DNA of 64,000 bases from the NCBI GenBank assembly GCA_014621425.1, contig JAANBB010000048.1, positions 62,001-126,000 of the forward strand. Direction: 5' to 3'. Each line of letters begins with the position of its first letter. Positions within the stretch are counted from its first letter, which is position 1. The position numbers were made by a program, and so were the translations under genes. A model generated the notes under the pieces. The model was given only the letters and a program-made list of their open reading frames with translations. It made no database searches and was not told where the DNA came from. The stretch is from Cylindrodendrum hubeiense (lineage: Eukaryota; Ascomycota; Sordariomycetes; Hypocreales; Nectriaceae). Shown piece after piece: positions 23,080 through 34,416 of the stretch.

Positions 23080-23684
23080 TAGAACTTTGAAGCATCAGTT
23101 GGATCATAATTATTCAAGAGCAGTGACGCCGTCTATTTCAATGTCTAATTGGGAATATCTTCATCTGGCCTGTAAGGTACCTACCATAGGTCACGAGCCT
23201 TGCTAGTAACGGACTTCGATGGGTGCAGATGGATGCACCATGGACCGGAAGCTGGGCTAAGCCTAACCAAGTTAGGATGTTAGATACCGATTGATGGCTC
23301 CCCACATGCTGAGCTTCCGGCATGTGGGGTACACTTCACAAAGACACAATGTGGACAATGTGGACAATGTGGGGTACGTTGGAATCATGACTTCATGTGG
23401 GACATGTCACCCTTCGGATCTTTGGATGTGGGGCTCATCACCACAGACGAGGGGGTGTTCTGTATCTGGCTACTGTAGCCCTGTCTGTTTGTGATGGTGT
23501 CTCGGGTATCCTTTGCCCGCATTTGGTTATCGGGCGGAACGAACCCCTCGGGCTACTTGCTGTGCTTCATAGTCGAGTACGGTAGACAGCAAGACTCTGG
23601 AGCCGTGTGTGGGTCCTCTCGAGGTTGCATCGTTATCGGGCTTAGCTGGGCTCGACTTAAAACTGAACCGTGACTGGATCCGTA
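23080..23684. promoter_or_regulatory. Divergent promoter with four GTGGGG sites, a perfect inverted repeat and a tandem 9-mer
   Basis: Sites: CCCCACATGC (23300-23309) and GCATGTGGGG (23320-23329) form a perfect 10-bp inverted repeat with a 10-bp spacer. Three tandem copies of ACAATGTGG (from 23346) end in ATGTGGGGTA (23367-23376). A further ATGTGGGG is at 23426-23433. The region separates the alpha/beta hydrolase and carboxylesterase 1 genes. Confidence 0.65.
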
Positions 23685-25545
23685 ATGTCGACAAGTCATC
23701 TCGAAGGCAATCATTTGCAAATCCAACCAGCCAATAACGCTGCCATGTCTTTGTCATTCGAACACAAGTCGCTGAGGTCTACGCTGACAGGTGTCGAGCT
23801 GTCCTCCACTGCGCAGTTTCGAGGCGTTCCGTACGGCCACATCTCTGCGCGATTTGCTGAGCCCCAGGCCATCACGACATTACCCGCAAACTTGGACTGC
23901 ACTCAATATGGGTTTGTACCCACAGATCTGTGGTATTCTTGATGATACTGACTGTAGACCAGTCCTCGGTGCCCACAAGTCCCCATTGATGTCGGCCATC
24001 TCCTCCGTATACCTCGCCAGCATGTGCTTCCCACAGAACCCGAAGATGAATTTGAATGTCTCAACTTGGATGTCGTAATACCGAAGCAGCATCTATGTTC
24101 CAATACTCCAAAGCTGCCAGTTATGGTGTGGATACACGGTATGTCTCATCCACTGCCACATAGTGGCCTTGCAAATTAATGTGATCTCCAAGGCGGCTCG
24201 CAAGCCATCACATTCGGAAGCGCAGCATCAGGAGTCTGTGGTAAGACTTTATCCACTGCATTATTTGCCCCATCCATTCTCAATCGCGCTGAGAATCGTA
24301 TTCAAATTGACTATTGACATTTACTGTATAGATATGACAACGATCGTGAAAGATTCCTTGCTTCGCGACAGACCCATAATCCTGGTTGCGATTCAATATA
24401 GATTGAACATCTTTGCATTCGGAGATGATGAAAGTCCAACAAACCTCGCTCTAAGGGACCAAGCATTGGCTCTACAATGGGTGCAAAGCCATATATCTGG
24501 TTTTGGGGGTGATCCTGTACCTGCCACAAATATCCAAGTTCAAACGGGTCATGGAGCTAACTATTACCCACAGGCTCGCGTTACAGTAGCTGGAGAGAGT
24601 GCAGGAGCGGTCTACTGCCATGCACACTTGGTAGCTGAAGCGCCTGCGAAGCAGTTTATTCTCTCGTCTGGTTCATTGCATCTGTCGCCTCCCCAGCCAA
24701 AACAGAAGGCCTCGGCCTTCCGTCAGATCCTTCGCAAAAGTCTCCGAGACCTCGGTGACTTCGACTTACGTACTGCCCCCGTTGCTAAAATTGTAGAAGC
24801 ATTAAAGATATCCGGGATTCAGTCCTGGTTTCTTCAAATGGACCCTACGCTTGAGAATTGGGAGGAAACCACAGGGAGTGCGCAAAGGTTACTGATAAGC
24901 GATGTCCAAAATGAGGTATGTACTCTTTGACGTCTGAGTTGAATGTTGGGGTCTAACACATACAAGGCCATCCTTTGGAATGAAGGTATCTGGTCTTCAA
25001 GTGTAGATGTCATTGTGAATGCTTTCGACTTGGCAGGCGCCGAGGGGGCTGAATTGAAACGGCAGTACAACATTGATCGAGAGAGATCGTCGGCATCCAA
25101 AACCGGAGCTCTGGATTTCATCAACGACTACAAATTTGTTCTTCCAATAGAAAAAATGGTCCAGGTGTGGCGCACCGCACAGAGGCCTGTCTTTCGATGT
25201 TTGTTAGATGAGGTGAATCCCTGGCAACCATCCAGTGGAGCGCATCACGCCGTTGACCTTCTTGTCCTTTTTGGGGGATTCGATTTGTCCTTTTCTGATG
25301 CAGCGCAGCAAACTGGGATTCATATGCGTAACAAATGGATCGACTTCATCTATTCCGAAGAGCCCTGGTCTCCAGACTTGTACGCTGCATTTGGGCCTTG
25401 GGGTGAATTCCGCCAACTCGACAGTATCAAATTGAGGTCACGCAGAAGAATGGGTCAAGTGGAATACCTGAGAAACGCCAATGTGGAAGTATTAGATAAA
25501 GTCTTCATCGCTCTGGCTGCTGGTAAAATTAGCTTGTTAAACTAA
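23685..25545 (+). CDS. Type B carboxylesterase 1
   Basis: Serine esterase of about 521 residues in six exons: 23685-23915, 23958-24138, 24193-24240, 24332-24516, 24574-24915 and 24967-25545. Visible family marks are FRGVPYG near the N-terminus, GFTSPRCPQ, the EDEFECLNLDVVIP segment, the oxyanion WIHGGSQ, FGGDP followed by the nucleophile elbow AGESAGA (Ser224), and later CLLDEVNPW. The acid and His are expected downstream (SGAHHAVDLLVLFG). The first intron is only 42 bp and the short third exon is 48 bp; both are needed for frame. Intron 4 (24517-24573) keeps frame if retained, so its removal is judged from family alignment (GGDP-ARVTVAGES). No secretion signal is clear. It probably cleaves an aryl or alkyl ester at the pathway entry. 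A second copy of the family is at 44880-46675. Confidence 0.83.
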
Positions 25546-25901
25546 TACAAGAACAACCAAACTACCAGATAACCGCAGTATGGAGTGTGTTTTGAAATAT
25601 TTTCTAACCATCAATAAACCTAAGTAGTGCCAACGCGTCACGGCGTAGTCTCTACCCCATTCGGGCTTCAGTGTCACCCCCACATGCCCAAAACCTCCGC
25701 CTAAACAGTCCCAGATAGTATTGAAGCAAGAGATAATAATTTTCCCCAATGTTCTGGGGTCCCCACATTCGGATTAAGTCCGTTCCACTAACGCAGCGAC
25801 TCTGCCCTCGTTGATCATTGCCTCGAATCCTATAATTGTGATGCCTCCTTCGTTGACGTCCATACCATCGCCCCTACCAACACCCTGAACTCACCCAAAC
25901 A
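25546..25901. promoter_or_regulatory. P450-B promoter with two CCCCACAT sites
   Basis: CCCCACAT occurs at 25678-25685 and 25761-25768, both in reverse orientation relative to the P450 gene, whose ATG is 134 bp downstream of the second site. Confidence 0.5.
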
Positions 25902-27811
25902 ATGATTACCGAAACTTCCAATTCTCTATTTCTTGTTGCATTTGCGACTGGATGCTTACTTCTAGTCGCGCGTTGCTTCATTAGAGCCACATTCTCGTCA
26001 CTGAGGCGGCTTCCTGGGCCGTTCATGGCTCGCTTCTCGCGACTGTGGTATCTAACACACGTATCAAAGGGCAACTTTCACAAACTAAACATTAGACTAC
26101 ATCAGCAGTATGGTATAGCTCCCAATTGGCGGCAAGGTTTCTTGGCTGAGGCAAAATCGGATTTATTTACTGACATAATTATACAAAGGGCCTGTGGTTC
26201 GGATAGCACCCAATCAGTTCAGTATAGATGACCCAGACGCCATAAAAGTTATTTACGGTCTTGGGAAAGGGTTTATCAAGGTAAGAATTCATTCAGAAGA
26301 GTTGTTCGCGGCATCCTGTTCTCATCGTCAATCGCAATTGTGTAACTGATTTTGTTCTCCTGTAGTCAGCGTGGTATAGTGCATCAAGTGTTCCCTCTCC
26401 ACCATTCCCGGATCTCTTTACCGACCTGAACCCTACCCGGCACTCTGCAAACAGACGATTGGTAGCCAACTTGTATTCGGCAACGTCTTTGAGAAATATG
26501 GAGAGTAGCGTTGACGAATGCATTGACATCTTTCTTCGACGCATGACCGAGCTAGCGATAGCCAACAGAGCGTTTGATCTCCAATTTTGGATGCAATGTT
26601 ACGCGTTCGATGTCATCGGCCAAATCACAGTTAGTCATCAATAGAGCTCACTATGCGACCCGAATAATAGGTTTTTGCTAACGAGCTAATAGGTAGCGAA
26701 GAGATTTGGGTTCCTAGACAAAGGAACTGACGATGGGCATATCTTTACTAGTCTTCATGATTATTTAAAGTACTCTGCACTGGTCGGCGTGTTTAATGAG
26801 CTCCATGAAACTTTTTGGTGGCTAATGACCAAGTTGCCAGCATCAGGTCTTGTGCGTGTTGCAATCTTTACTGCTGACCAGATTGACAAGGGGCGCAAAG
26901 AGCGCGGAAGTGGCAATGGCCTTGATAAAAGTCCGGACTTTCTATCTAGGACTCTCGAATTGCATGAACAGAATCCTGAAAAATTCCCATTTGATGCTAT
27001 TCACACCACTTGTATCACTAATATCGGAGCCGGGTCTGACACTACATCAATTTCGCTCTGCGCTATCCTTCACAACCTTATAACCCATCCTAAGGTTCTT
27101 TCCAAGGTATTTGCCTCCTTAAAGTTGGCGAAAAAAGAATAATTTGCCTAACAATCAATCACACTGGCAGCTACGACAGGAGATAAATGACAAGCTCTCT
27201 GAGATTGGAAGCTCTGCCTCTATCCCTTTCAAGGACACACAATCTATGCCCTATTTACAGGCCTGTATCAAAGAGGGCCTTAGGTTGCATCCAGCGACCG
27301 GTCTGCCATTAGCACGAGTGGTCCCTGAGGGTGGTGCCACAATTTGCGGTGTCTACTTCCCTGCTGGCGTGAGTATTTTCTGCATTTTAACTTGACAGTC
27401 CAATACTTATTCTCTTTGATAGAGTGTTGTCGGTATAAATACCTGGGTCGCACATATGAACACTGATGTGTTTGGTGCTGACGCGGAAGCGTATCGACCT
27501 GAAAGATGGCTTGATGAGAGTAAGGAAAAACTTTCCAAAATGGAATCATACTGGATCCCCGTATGTCCACCACTATGCATTCTCCAGATCAACCTTGGTT
27601 CTTGCTAATATTTAACCTTACACAATAGTTCGGAGTTGGTTCTCGAACCTGCATCGGGAAAAATATCAGCTTATTGGAAATCAATAAGCTTATCCCGATT
27701 CTGATAAAGAAGTTCGATTTTGTTGTACATGATTCCACCAAGGTCAAGCACGAAAACTTCTGGCTAGTGAAGCAGAAGGACATGATGTGTAGGGTCTCGG
27801 TCAGGGAGTAG
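25902..27811 (+). CDS. Cytochrome P450 monooxygenase B (pisatin-demethylase-like layout)
   Basis: Complete P450 of 499 residues in seven exons: 25902-26112, 26189-26280, 26366-26629, 26693-27106, 27171-27368, 27423-27560 and 27629-27811. All phases close. An N-terminal anchor (about residues 8-25) is followed by LRRLPGPFMARFSRLW. The I-helix is GAGSDTT (about residue 300), the K-helix EGLR, PERW follows, and the heme loop is FGVGSRTCIG with Cys447. The GSRTCIGKNIS form is typical of fungal P450s grouped with pisatin demethylases and related aromatic O-demethylases or hydroxylases. It differs clearly from P450s A and C, so it probably acts on a different step, for example O-demethylation (inference). 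Seven exons in 1.9 kb is more fragmented than its neighbours. Confidence 0.9.
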
Positions 27812-28596
27812 ACCAGCACAGATGCGATTTAACCCTCAACTTGTCTCAAGGCGAGAACACATTGCGTTGGGTGGATTTTGCAGGTTGGCATGTATTGGAA
27901 CGTGGGCAGTGGGAGCTACTAGGGATACTCAACGCGAAGGCGGTCCCTCGTTATTCACTAGGCATATTTTATGCACTACAGGCCTTTGCGGACTATTTCG
28001 CATTTTGCTTTGTTACTTTCCAGGGATTGTGCTTAGCTGCCCGTACAGCCTTTGATACATATTTTTGCTCCGATTATTTGATGAATACTTTACTTGGGAT
28101 ACGATTACATATACGTTACACTCGGATTACCAATTGCTTGCTCGGTTGTTGCGTGGTTGTGATCATAACACTTAGGTTTTGTATGTCTCCAGAAACAACT
28201 ACCCCACACCGCTTTGTGTTGGTGGGCGTGGTTGGTTTTTGGCAGTATGCATTCAGGCCGATCTTAACACATAATAGTAGCACTATTAAGCTCTTCGAGA
28301 CTCGTCAAATATGTCTAAGAAATTAACTTGGTGCGGATTGGTGGTAGTTGGTCGAAGTTGTTAATCTTTCTCGTCTAGGAAACTGCAACAAAAAATGGTA
28401 TAATAACAGTTGACAAAGCCCAAACAGCAGTGCTCTACAAATGATAGTGATAGACTTATTGAATCCATACGATTACAACAATAGAGTGCGAATAAATGCC
28501 ATTTTAGATATATGGTGGTTTACTACCCCCCACCGCTTTGATTGCCGTATTAGAATGCCACAATGCAGCTTAACAAACCACTACTTTAGCTGTCTA
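27812..28596. other. AT-rich gap between convergent genes; degenerate 19-bp repeat
   Basis: No gene supported. A 19-bp element, ACTACCCC(A/C)CACCGCTTTG in outline, occurs at 28198-28216 and 28522-28540 with one mismatch, 324 bp apart, and each copy contains CCCCAC. A 161-codon open frame at 27841 has no ATG start and no recognisable domain. Confidence 0.45.
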
Positions 28597-29748
28597 TCAA
28601 CTTTCTTGGTCGGTGATGTGCAAGTATACCGATGATCCATCCCGATCCTAGAGACGTCAAAGAGAGCCAGTCAGTAAACAGCGAAGAATCTGTGCAACAC
28701 GTGCTTGCGACTTACAATACATCGTGGATCGACGGATGCTTTCTCAAAAACTCCAAGTGCAGCTTCCGCCATAGTTGGATGGATACTCACCGACCGAGCA
28801 GCTTCAATTCCCAAACTAATGTCTTTAATGAACATTTGGGTCTTGAATCCAAGCCTCCACTCATTGCTGCTTGGCGCATGAGGCACTACTCCCGGGACAG
28901 GACAGACATTGTCTCCCATAAACGTCTGACCCGTCGAGTTTTGGATTATTTGATGCAGTAGCTTTGGATCTACTCCAGATCTCGTCCCGATTGCCATGGC
29001 TTCTGCTACCAGTAATAAAACTGAGCAGGAGATGTAGTTGTTGCTGATCTTTGCCGCGAGGCCAGCTCCTACATCGCCACACCAGAAGCGCTTTTCAGGG
29101 TCGCCCATCATTGACAAAACCGAGCTAAGCTCCTTCATCAGTGTATCTCCGTCGCTCGGGGTAGTATGTCCAACCATGAACGAGAGACTGCCCCTTTCGG
29201 CCGCTGGAACACCGCCCTGGGCAAGTCAGACGTGCAGGTTGAAGGGTGTCAAGTAGAGCGACTCACAGAAACAGGGGCATCAACATATAACCCCCTCCCA
29301 GCGTCATTGATCTTTTCTGCAACATTTCGCGCGGTCGACGTGTCTATTGTGCTGCACTCGATGAGCAGTCGCTGAGTCATCTTAGAGGCAGTGATAACTC
29401 CATCTGTACTATCAAGATACACTTTCTCAACTTCTTTGGATCCAGGCACCATGGAGATGACCACCTTCGTGCGCTCAGAAGCTTCGCGAGGTGAATGTAC
29501 AATCTTAATAGGGCCGAAGCTGGAAAGCTCTTGCTCAAATCTCTCGCAAGCTGGCTTGAAGATGTCAAAGATGTAAAGTGTACTGCTCGGGTGCATTTTC
29601 CTTCGGACATTAGCTGCCATTGGGTACCCAATCGCCCCGAGCCCTTGGTTATGTTAACAAAAGTCGAGCTTAGGGCGGGTGAAGTCGCTAGCCTTTTAAC
29701 TGAAGCTGCAAGGAAGCACGTACCCAAAAACCCGATATCGTAGTTCAT
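28597..29748 (-). CDS. Beta-hydroxyacid (3-hydroxyisobutyrate-type) dehydrogenase 1
   Basis: NAD-binding dehydrogenase of 317 residues. Exons are 29724-29748, 29267-29643, 28716-29216 and 28597-28647. The N-terminal Rossmann signature DIGFLGLGAIGYPMA is created by joining exon 1 (eight codons) to exon 2. The substrate motif DAPVSGG is split by the 50-bp intron 2. The catalytic Lys is in GLAAKISNNY. The C-terminal helical domain is complete. The last exon was placed because it aligns with the tail of the paralogue at 37303-38344. It belongs to the 3-hydroxyisobutyrate/tartronate-semialdehyde reductase family; the physiological acid is unknown. It has CCCCACAC at 29891-29898 upstream. Confidence 0.87.
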
Positions 29749-30324
29749 TCTGCCTTTCAATTCCGCTATTATTTCAACAGAGTTGAGTGTTGACGTTTAT
29801 TTTGATACGGTCGTGGTTAGAAATACGCATGTGGACTGGCCTTAACACGGACTGGACTACGTTGATCTTTATAGCAACATTCCCCAAAAACCCCACACTG
29901 ATCCGCCCAGGTCTCCGCGACTCTCTCCACATAGATCTAGGGGACATAATACTTTTAACATTCACAGTAGGACACACGATCGAACATTATCGTGCTATGA
30001 TTTAACAATTCATCGTAGCCCCATCCGGGTGGATCTCAGATACTGGTTCTTGATGAGGTTCTGACGCATGATTGCTGGGTTAGAAAAACTGATCTTAGCT
30101 ACAAACACATTGCCCCGCACTCAAGGTTCTCGTATGTGATCACATCTGGGATGAGAATTTAAATCAATGTCTTTAAAAAGCCGAGAGCTATACAATCAAT
30201 ACGTTGTCCCACTTCCACCGACCATACGCAGCTCTTAAACCCAATCTCTCGCCGAAGTGAATGATCCCCTTTTCAAGATCACTGCTGTAGTGATGAACGC
30301 ACTACTCAACTGTATCATCTATAG
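29749..30324. other. Intergenic; one CCCCAC site
   Basis: CCCCAC at 29891-29896 lies about 145 bp upstream of the dehydrogenase 1 start. The rest of the gap up to the reductase 3' end shows no gene. Confidence 0.4.
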
Positions 30325-32592
30325 TCAAGACCAAACATCCTCCTTCGAATATCGTCAGCTAAATTCCCGCTGTGGAAAGTTTTGAACAAGATCAAAGGGT
30401 GGTAGAGCACCATGCCATTTGATTGGGTGCTTACTGAGCATCGACAGACACAAACGTACCTGGTATTTGCTTGTAACCCTCATCTCCTTGATGATATCTT
30501 CGGCCTCTTCTCTCGACACCGAGCGCTGTTCCTCGATTATTTGCATAAGAACATCGCTGACTTGCCGTGCCATATTGGCAGCATCGCCACAGACATAAAA
30601 ATAGCCTTTCTGCTGAATGAGATCGTTGACATCAATTCTTCGATTCCACAGGCAGTCTTGAACATAGACCTTCTTGGGACTCTGTCGTGAGAAAGCTGTG
30701 ATGAGCTCAAACCTGTCGCCAAGGATTTTCCCGTATGACTGCATCATAGTAAATATCAGCTTAGATCCATAGGACCAATGTGGAAATCAGTTGAAACATC
30801 GAGAACATCTTACCTCAAAGTCGGATTGATAGATAAAGTCCTCGGTTGATTTTCTACAACCAAAAAACAACAATGACTTTCCAACTTGCACACCATCTTC
30901 GGCTTGCTTCGCCCTTTCTTGTAAAAAGGCACGGAAAGGAGCAACACCAGTTCCCGGGCCTACCATTATAATTGGCCTTGAGGGATCTGAGGGCAACTTA
31001 AAATTGGAGTGTCGAATATGGACAGGCAGACGGATTCCCTCGTACTTGTTCCTCGGTCCTTTAATCTCATATGTCTGATCCGGGATTCTCGGGACAGGAT
31101 CGTGGTTCTGTCTCCGCTTGAGATAGAGTAAGTAATTGGTAGCCACACCATAAAACTCTCTCTCTTGGTTGGCGAGCGTTTTCTTTTCGACAACGGTTGT
31201 AATCGATGCCATGTCAGGCTGGGTCTGAGAGGAAGATGAAATAGAGTAGTAACGTGGTTGCAATTTCGAAAGGCCCTCGATCCACGCAGAGAAAGGGATC
31301 TTGGTCCATTTCTGCCCCTTACTAACCATATCTAGAAACTGCGAGGTGGTGTAATAGCAACCGTCAGTCTTTGACTGGAAGTATTCTTTATCACTCCCCA
31401 GCTTTGTCATTTCCTTTTTCGTCTCTTCGTCGGGAGAGAACATGGCAAGGGTAGACACAAATTGGCGGGACACGGGAGCGCAAATCTCGAGGTGATAGCG
31501 GATGATGGTTTCATATGTCGTTGGAGTCGGAAAGAATAATCTAGTAGTTAGCTCCAAAGACTCGATGCTAATGACAGCGTCTCTCTTTTCTCTAAGCCCG
31601 AGAATATCACAGCACCGATCAACTTCTCCACTTGGGTTCAACGGCCAGATGGCAATGTGATCACCCGTCTGGTATGTCAGGCCTGACTCGCCAAGGTCTA
31701 CCTCGATATGCAGACAGCTCCGGTCTTTGACGTTAAATAGCTCTCTCGATGCTGATATTGGTGCGATGAATGGGTTATGGGCATTAAAAGGGCCTTCAAT
31801 TTTGTCCTCAAGTTGTGACTTATTCGGTTCGCCAAGGTAAATCTCAGGGGAGTGCGACTCAAGTTCAACATGCTCCATGATTCTGAATGACGACTCAAAG
31901 ACGGAATCGCGCTCCGTGAGGCGAAATCTTTGAGATAGGGCTCCCCACATCGATTCTTTCCAGGCAAGAAAGTCCTCTTCTGTGGTACCAGCACCGTCAT
32001 CGCCCTCACCTATTTCGCCGATCCGAGAGGCGCCCAATTCCCCAAGAGCTTTGTCCACATTGCGCACCACAGCGTTGTAGTGTTCGTAGGTATTATTGCC
32101 GAGGCCAAATGCGACATATGAAAGGTTGCCCAAAGGCGACTTATTGCTCTCAGAAAGTTTGATGTTCTCGCCAGTAAGAAACTCGTAGAATTGTACAGCA
32201 TTGTCGGTAGGTTCTCCCTCGCCGTATGTAGCGAGAACAAACATGACCACCTTGTCCTCAGGTATCATGTCCAGGGTGTTAAAGTCGTACTCGTCGAGAT
32301 CGGCAATCATAGTGTCAAGACCAAACCGAGTTTTGCCCTCCTTGGCTAATTTCGAGGCGTATTCCTCGGCAGTCCCGGTTTGTGATCCATAGAAGATGAT
32401 GCAGTTCTTGTTGGACCGATCTAGTGCGTCTTTGATGTTTCTTGTCTGGCCATCATTTTCATTGTCGAGGCTTGCGTGGCCATTCGCATGAATGATATTT
32501 TTCGCGGGCGATTTCCTTCGCCATTTAAGGTATACACTCGTGCTTAACAGAATGAAGGAGAGTAAAATAATTTCCAAATATGTGGATGCCAT
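30325..32592 (-). CDS. NADPH-cytochrome P450 reductase
   Basis: Diflavin reductase of 691 residues that passes electrons from NADPH to microsomal P450s. Exons are 30814-32592, 30460-30738 and 30325-30342. It has an N-terminal membrane anchor (about 5-21). The FMN domain has GSQTGTAEEYA, LATYGEGEPTDN and GLGNNTYEHYN. The FAD domain has LQPRYYSISSS, and the NADPH domain has GPGTGVAPFRAFLQER and FFGCR. The tiny last exon was found because it restores the canonical C-terminus YQ-EDVWS, whose Trp stacks on the flavin in this family. An alternative splice would end REFS. Fungi usually have a housekeeping copy elsewhere, so a reductase inside the block suggests a dedicated partner for the three local P450s. 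Confidence 0.94.
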
Positions 32593-32973
32593 ACTGTCGA
32601 GAATTTTGAGGTTGTGACCACAGGTTGAGCTAACAAAAGGGACTTAAACATGAAAAGGTTATAATCAAGAGTTCTTCCACATAAATGAAAAGTTCTTCAG
32701 GCCGGTGCCAATAAAAGAAATGATAAAACAGGTTGAGGTGTTGTGGAGAAGATCAAAAGATGGAAGCACGACAAGAGCATTGGGTAGGGCAGTGTGGAGG
32801 ACATGGTGGAGAACAAGCCTTATGAAGAGAGTGGGGGTGAATTTCAATGGTTCATCTGACAGATACAGATACAGATGCTGCTCACATTGTCTTGCTCTAA
32901 GAATTTTCTATTGCCAGAACTTTGATCCATTGCACGACTCCCTGCGTTTCCGCAGCTTAAATCCCATGCCATT
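32593..32973. promoter_or_regulatory. Divergent promoter of reductase and SDR, one GTGGGG site
   Basis: AGTGGGGGTGA is at 32830-32840, midway between the two starts. No gene is present. Confidence 0.45.
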
Positions 32974-34006
32974 ATGTCAAACTACATTATCGAAGAGGTT
33001 GAATTTCTGGCCCTCAAGGGCAAGGTGATTGTTATCACCGGGGGGGCAACAGGAATTGGTCGAGCTATTGCTGATCTCGCACACCGTATGCGTCCTCCTT
33101 TCTGCCTCTGTCGTTGAGCTAATTTCTGTCAGACCACGGAGCAAAAGTGGCCGTCTGCGATGTAAATGAGGCAAAGGGAACAGAGATGGAACAGGAATTC
33201 ACAAGGTCTGTTCATATCTTTGCAAGCCAAGCTCAATTTACATGTATCTGATCGACAATGTTTAGAAACTTTCTGTTCCGAAAGTGCGATGTAAGCGACT
33301 GGAACAGCGTGTTGCGCTTCTTCAAAGACACATACAACGTTCTCGGCCCGATAGATGCTGTCATATCCAACGCAGCAATCAACTTAGTCGAATCTCTGGA
33401 CGACGATATCGACGCAGCTACGGGTGACCTGAAGGCGCCGGACCTTTCGGTGTTGAACGTCAACGCTGTTGGCACGTGGTATGTCACCAAATGCGCGATT
33501 CACTTCTTTAAGAAACACCCAGAGATAAGATCGCAGTTGGTTCTTTTTGGGTCTGTAGCGAGTCTTTTCGATACTCCACCCCTTTTCACTTATTGTGCAA
33601 GCAAGGCCGCCGTGATGGGATTCATGCGCGCACTCAGGACTCAGTTGCCCAAAGACAATATTACGGTCAATATGATTGCGCCGTGGATGACGAGTAAGAT
33701 AGTCCCAAGATCACTTCTCCTTTATTATCATCTAGAATTCTGCTAACGTGCGGCACTGCAGTCACGCCTATGGTCACCGACCATATCCGAAACATATGGG
33801 GGGACTTGCCAGCCAACTCTCCTCTGGATGTGGCCAAAGCGAGCTTGTTGCCAGTTCTGCGGTCTGATGTGAATGGAAAGTCGTTTCTCATCAATGGAGG
33901 ACACATAACCGAGGTTGAGGACAAGTTGAATGAAACGCAATCGGCGTGGCTGGGGGATGAGCTCAGCCAACACATGCGGGAAGGCCAGCGTAGGCTCATT
34001 CCGTAG
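32974..34006 (+). CDS. Short-chain dehydrogenase/reductase (SDR)
   Basis: Classical SDR of 285 residues. Exons are 32974-33085, 33133-33205, 33266-33693 and 33762-34006. Cofactor loop TGGATGIG (about 22-29), acidic CDVSDW after the second beta strand, the NAA-type motif SNAAI, a serine in VLFGSVAS and the catalytic YCASK. The layout is like fungal 15-hydroxyprostaglandin-dehydrogenase-type SDRs that are NAD-dependent. It shares a promoter with the P450 reductase, so it may oxidise an alcohol made by one of the P450s. A decayed relative is at 44038-44446. Confidence 0.9.
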
Positions 34007-34416
34007 TCTAGAATCCCATTACATTCTACCCCGCATTTATGGCTTCACGGAAGATACAGCTTAACAGCTGTCACCAATTTGCTTCTCCATACATAGATCG
34101 CTTTGTGAACGAATTAGTGAGGAATGATGTGTGGGGGAAGCATGTGGGGTATCATCTGTGGTGGTGCGGCATGGAGATTCTTAATGTGGGGGCTTGGGAC
34201 GAAAGTCTGCAAAAGCAGAGAAGCGGGAGACAAAAGGGAAAGCGCCCGTGATCCGGTTTTGTATACAGCGTCACTCAAAACGACTGCAATAATTTACTCA
34301 TCTAAAAATTTAGAAGAAGTAATCTCTTTTGGTTACAAATCACAAGGTTCGATCTCATTACCGGGACTATGTATCCAGGCAACGAACACCCTAACAAAGA
34401 CAGTCAACGAAGCAAT
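34007..34416. promoter_or_regulatory. CMD-family promoter with three GTGGGG sites
   Basis: TGTGTGGGGGA (34128-34138), ATGTGGGGTA (34142-34151) and ATGTGGGGG (34184-34192) lie in the same orientation within 65 bp. The first two are 13 bp apart. Confidence 0.55.

Noticed and set aside
25902..27811. P450 B as a broken gene
   Set aside because: The continuous frames look fragmented, but seven exons join in phase and all P450 motifs are present, so it is intact.
27841..28326. 161-codon open frame after P450 B
   Set aside because: It starts with TTG, has no domain, lies between two convergent gene ends and contains the degenerate repeat.
30355..30369. REFS ending of the P450 reductase
   Set aside because: The family C-terminus EDVWS is available from a small exon further on with matching phase, so the REFS ending is less likely.
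31943..31948. GTGGGG/CCCCAC inside coding sequence (also 5727, 9861, 11243, 20386, 21131, 38838, 41128, 42239)
   Set aside because: These fall in codons for conserved residues (for example Trp-Gly) and were not counted as regulatory sites.
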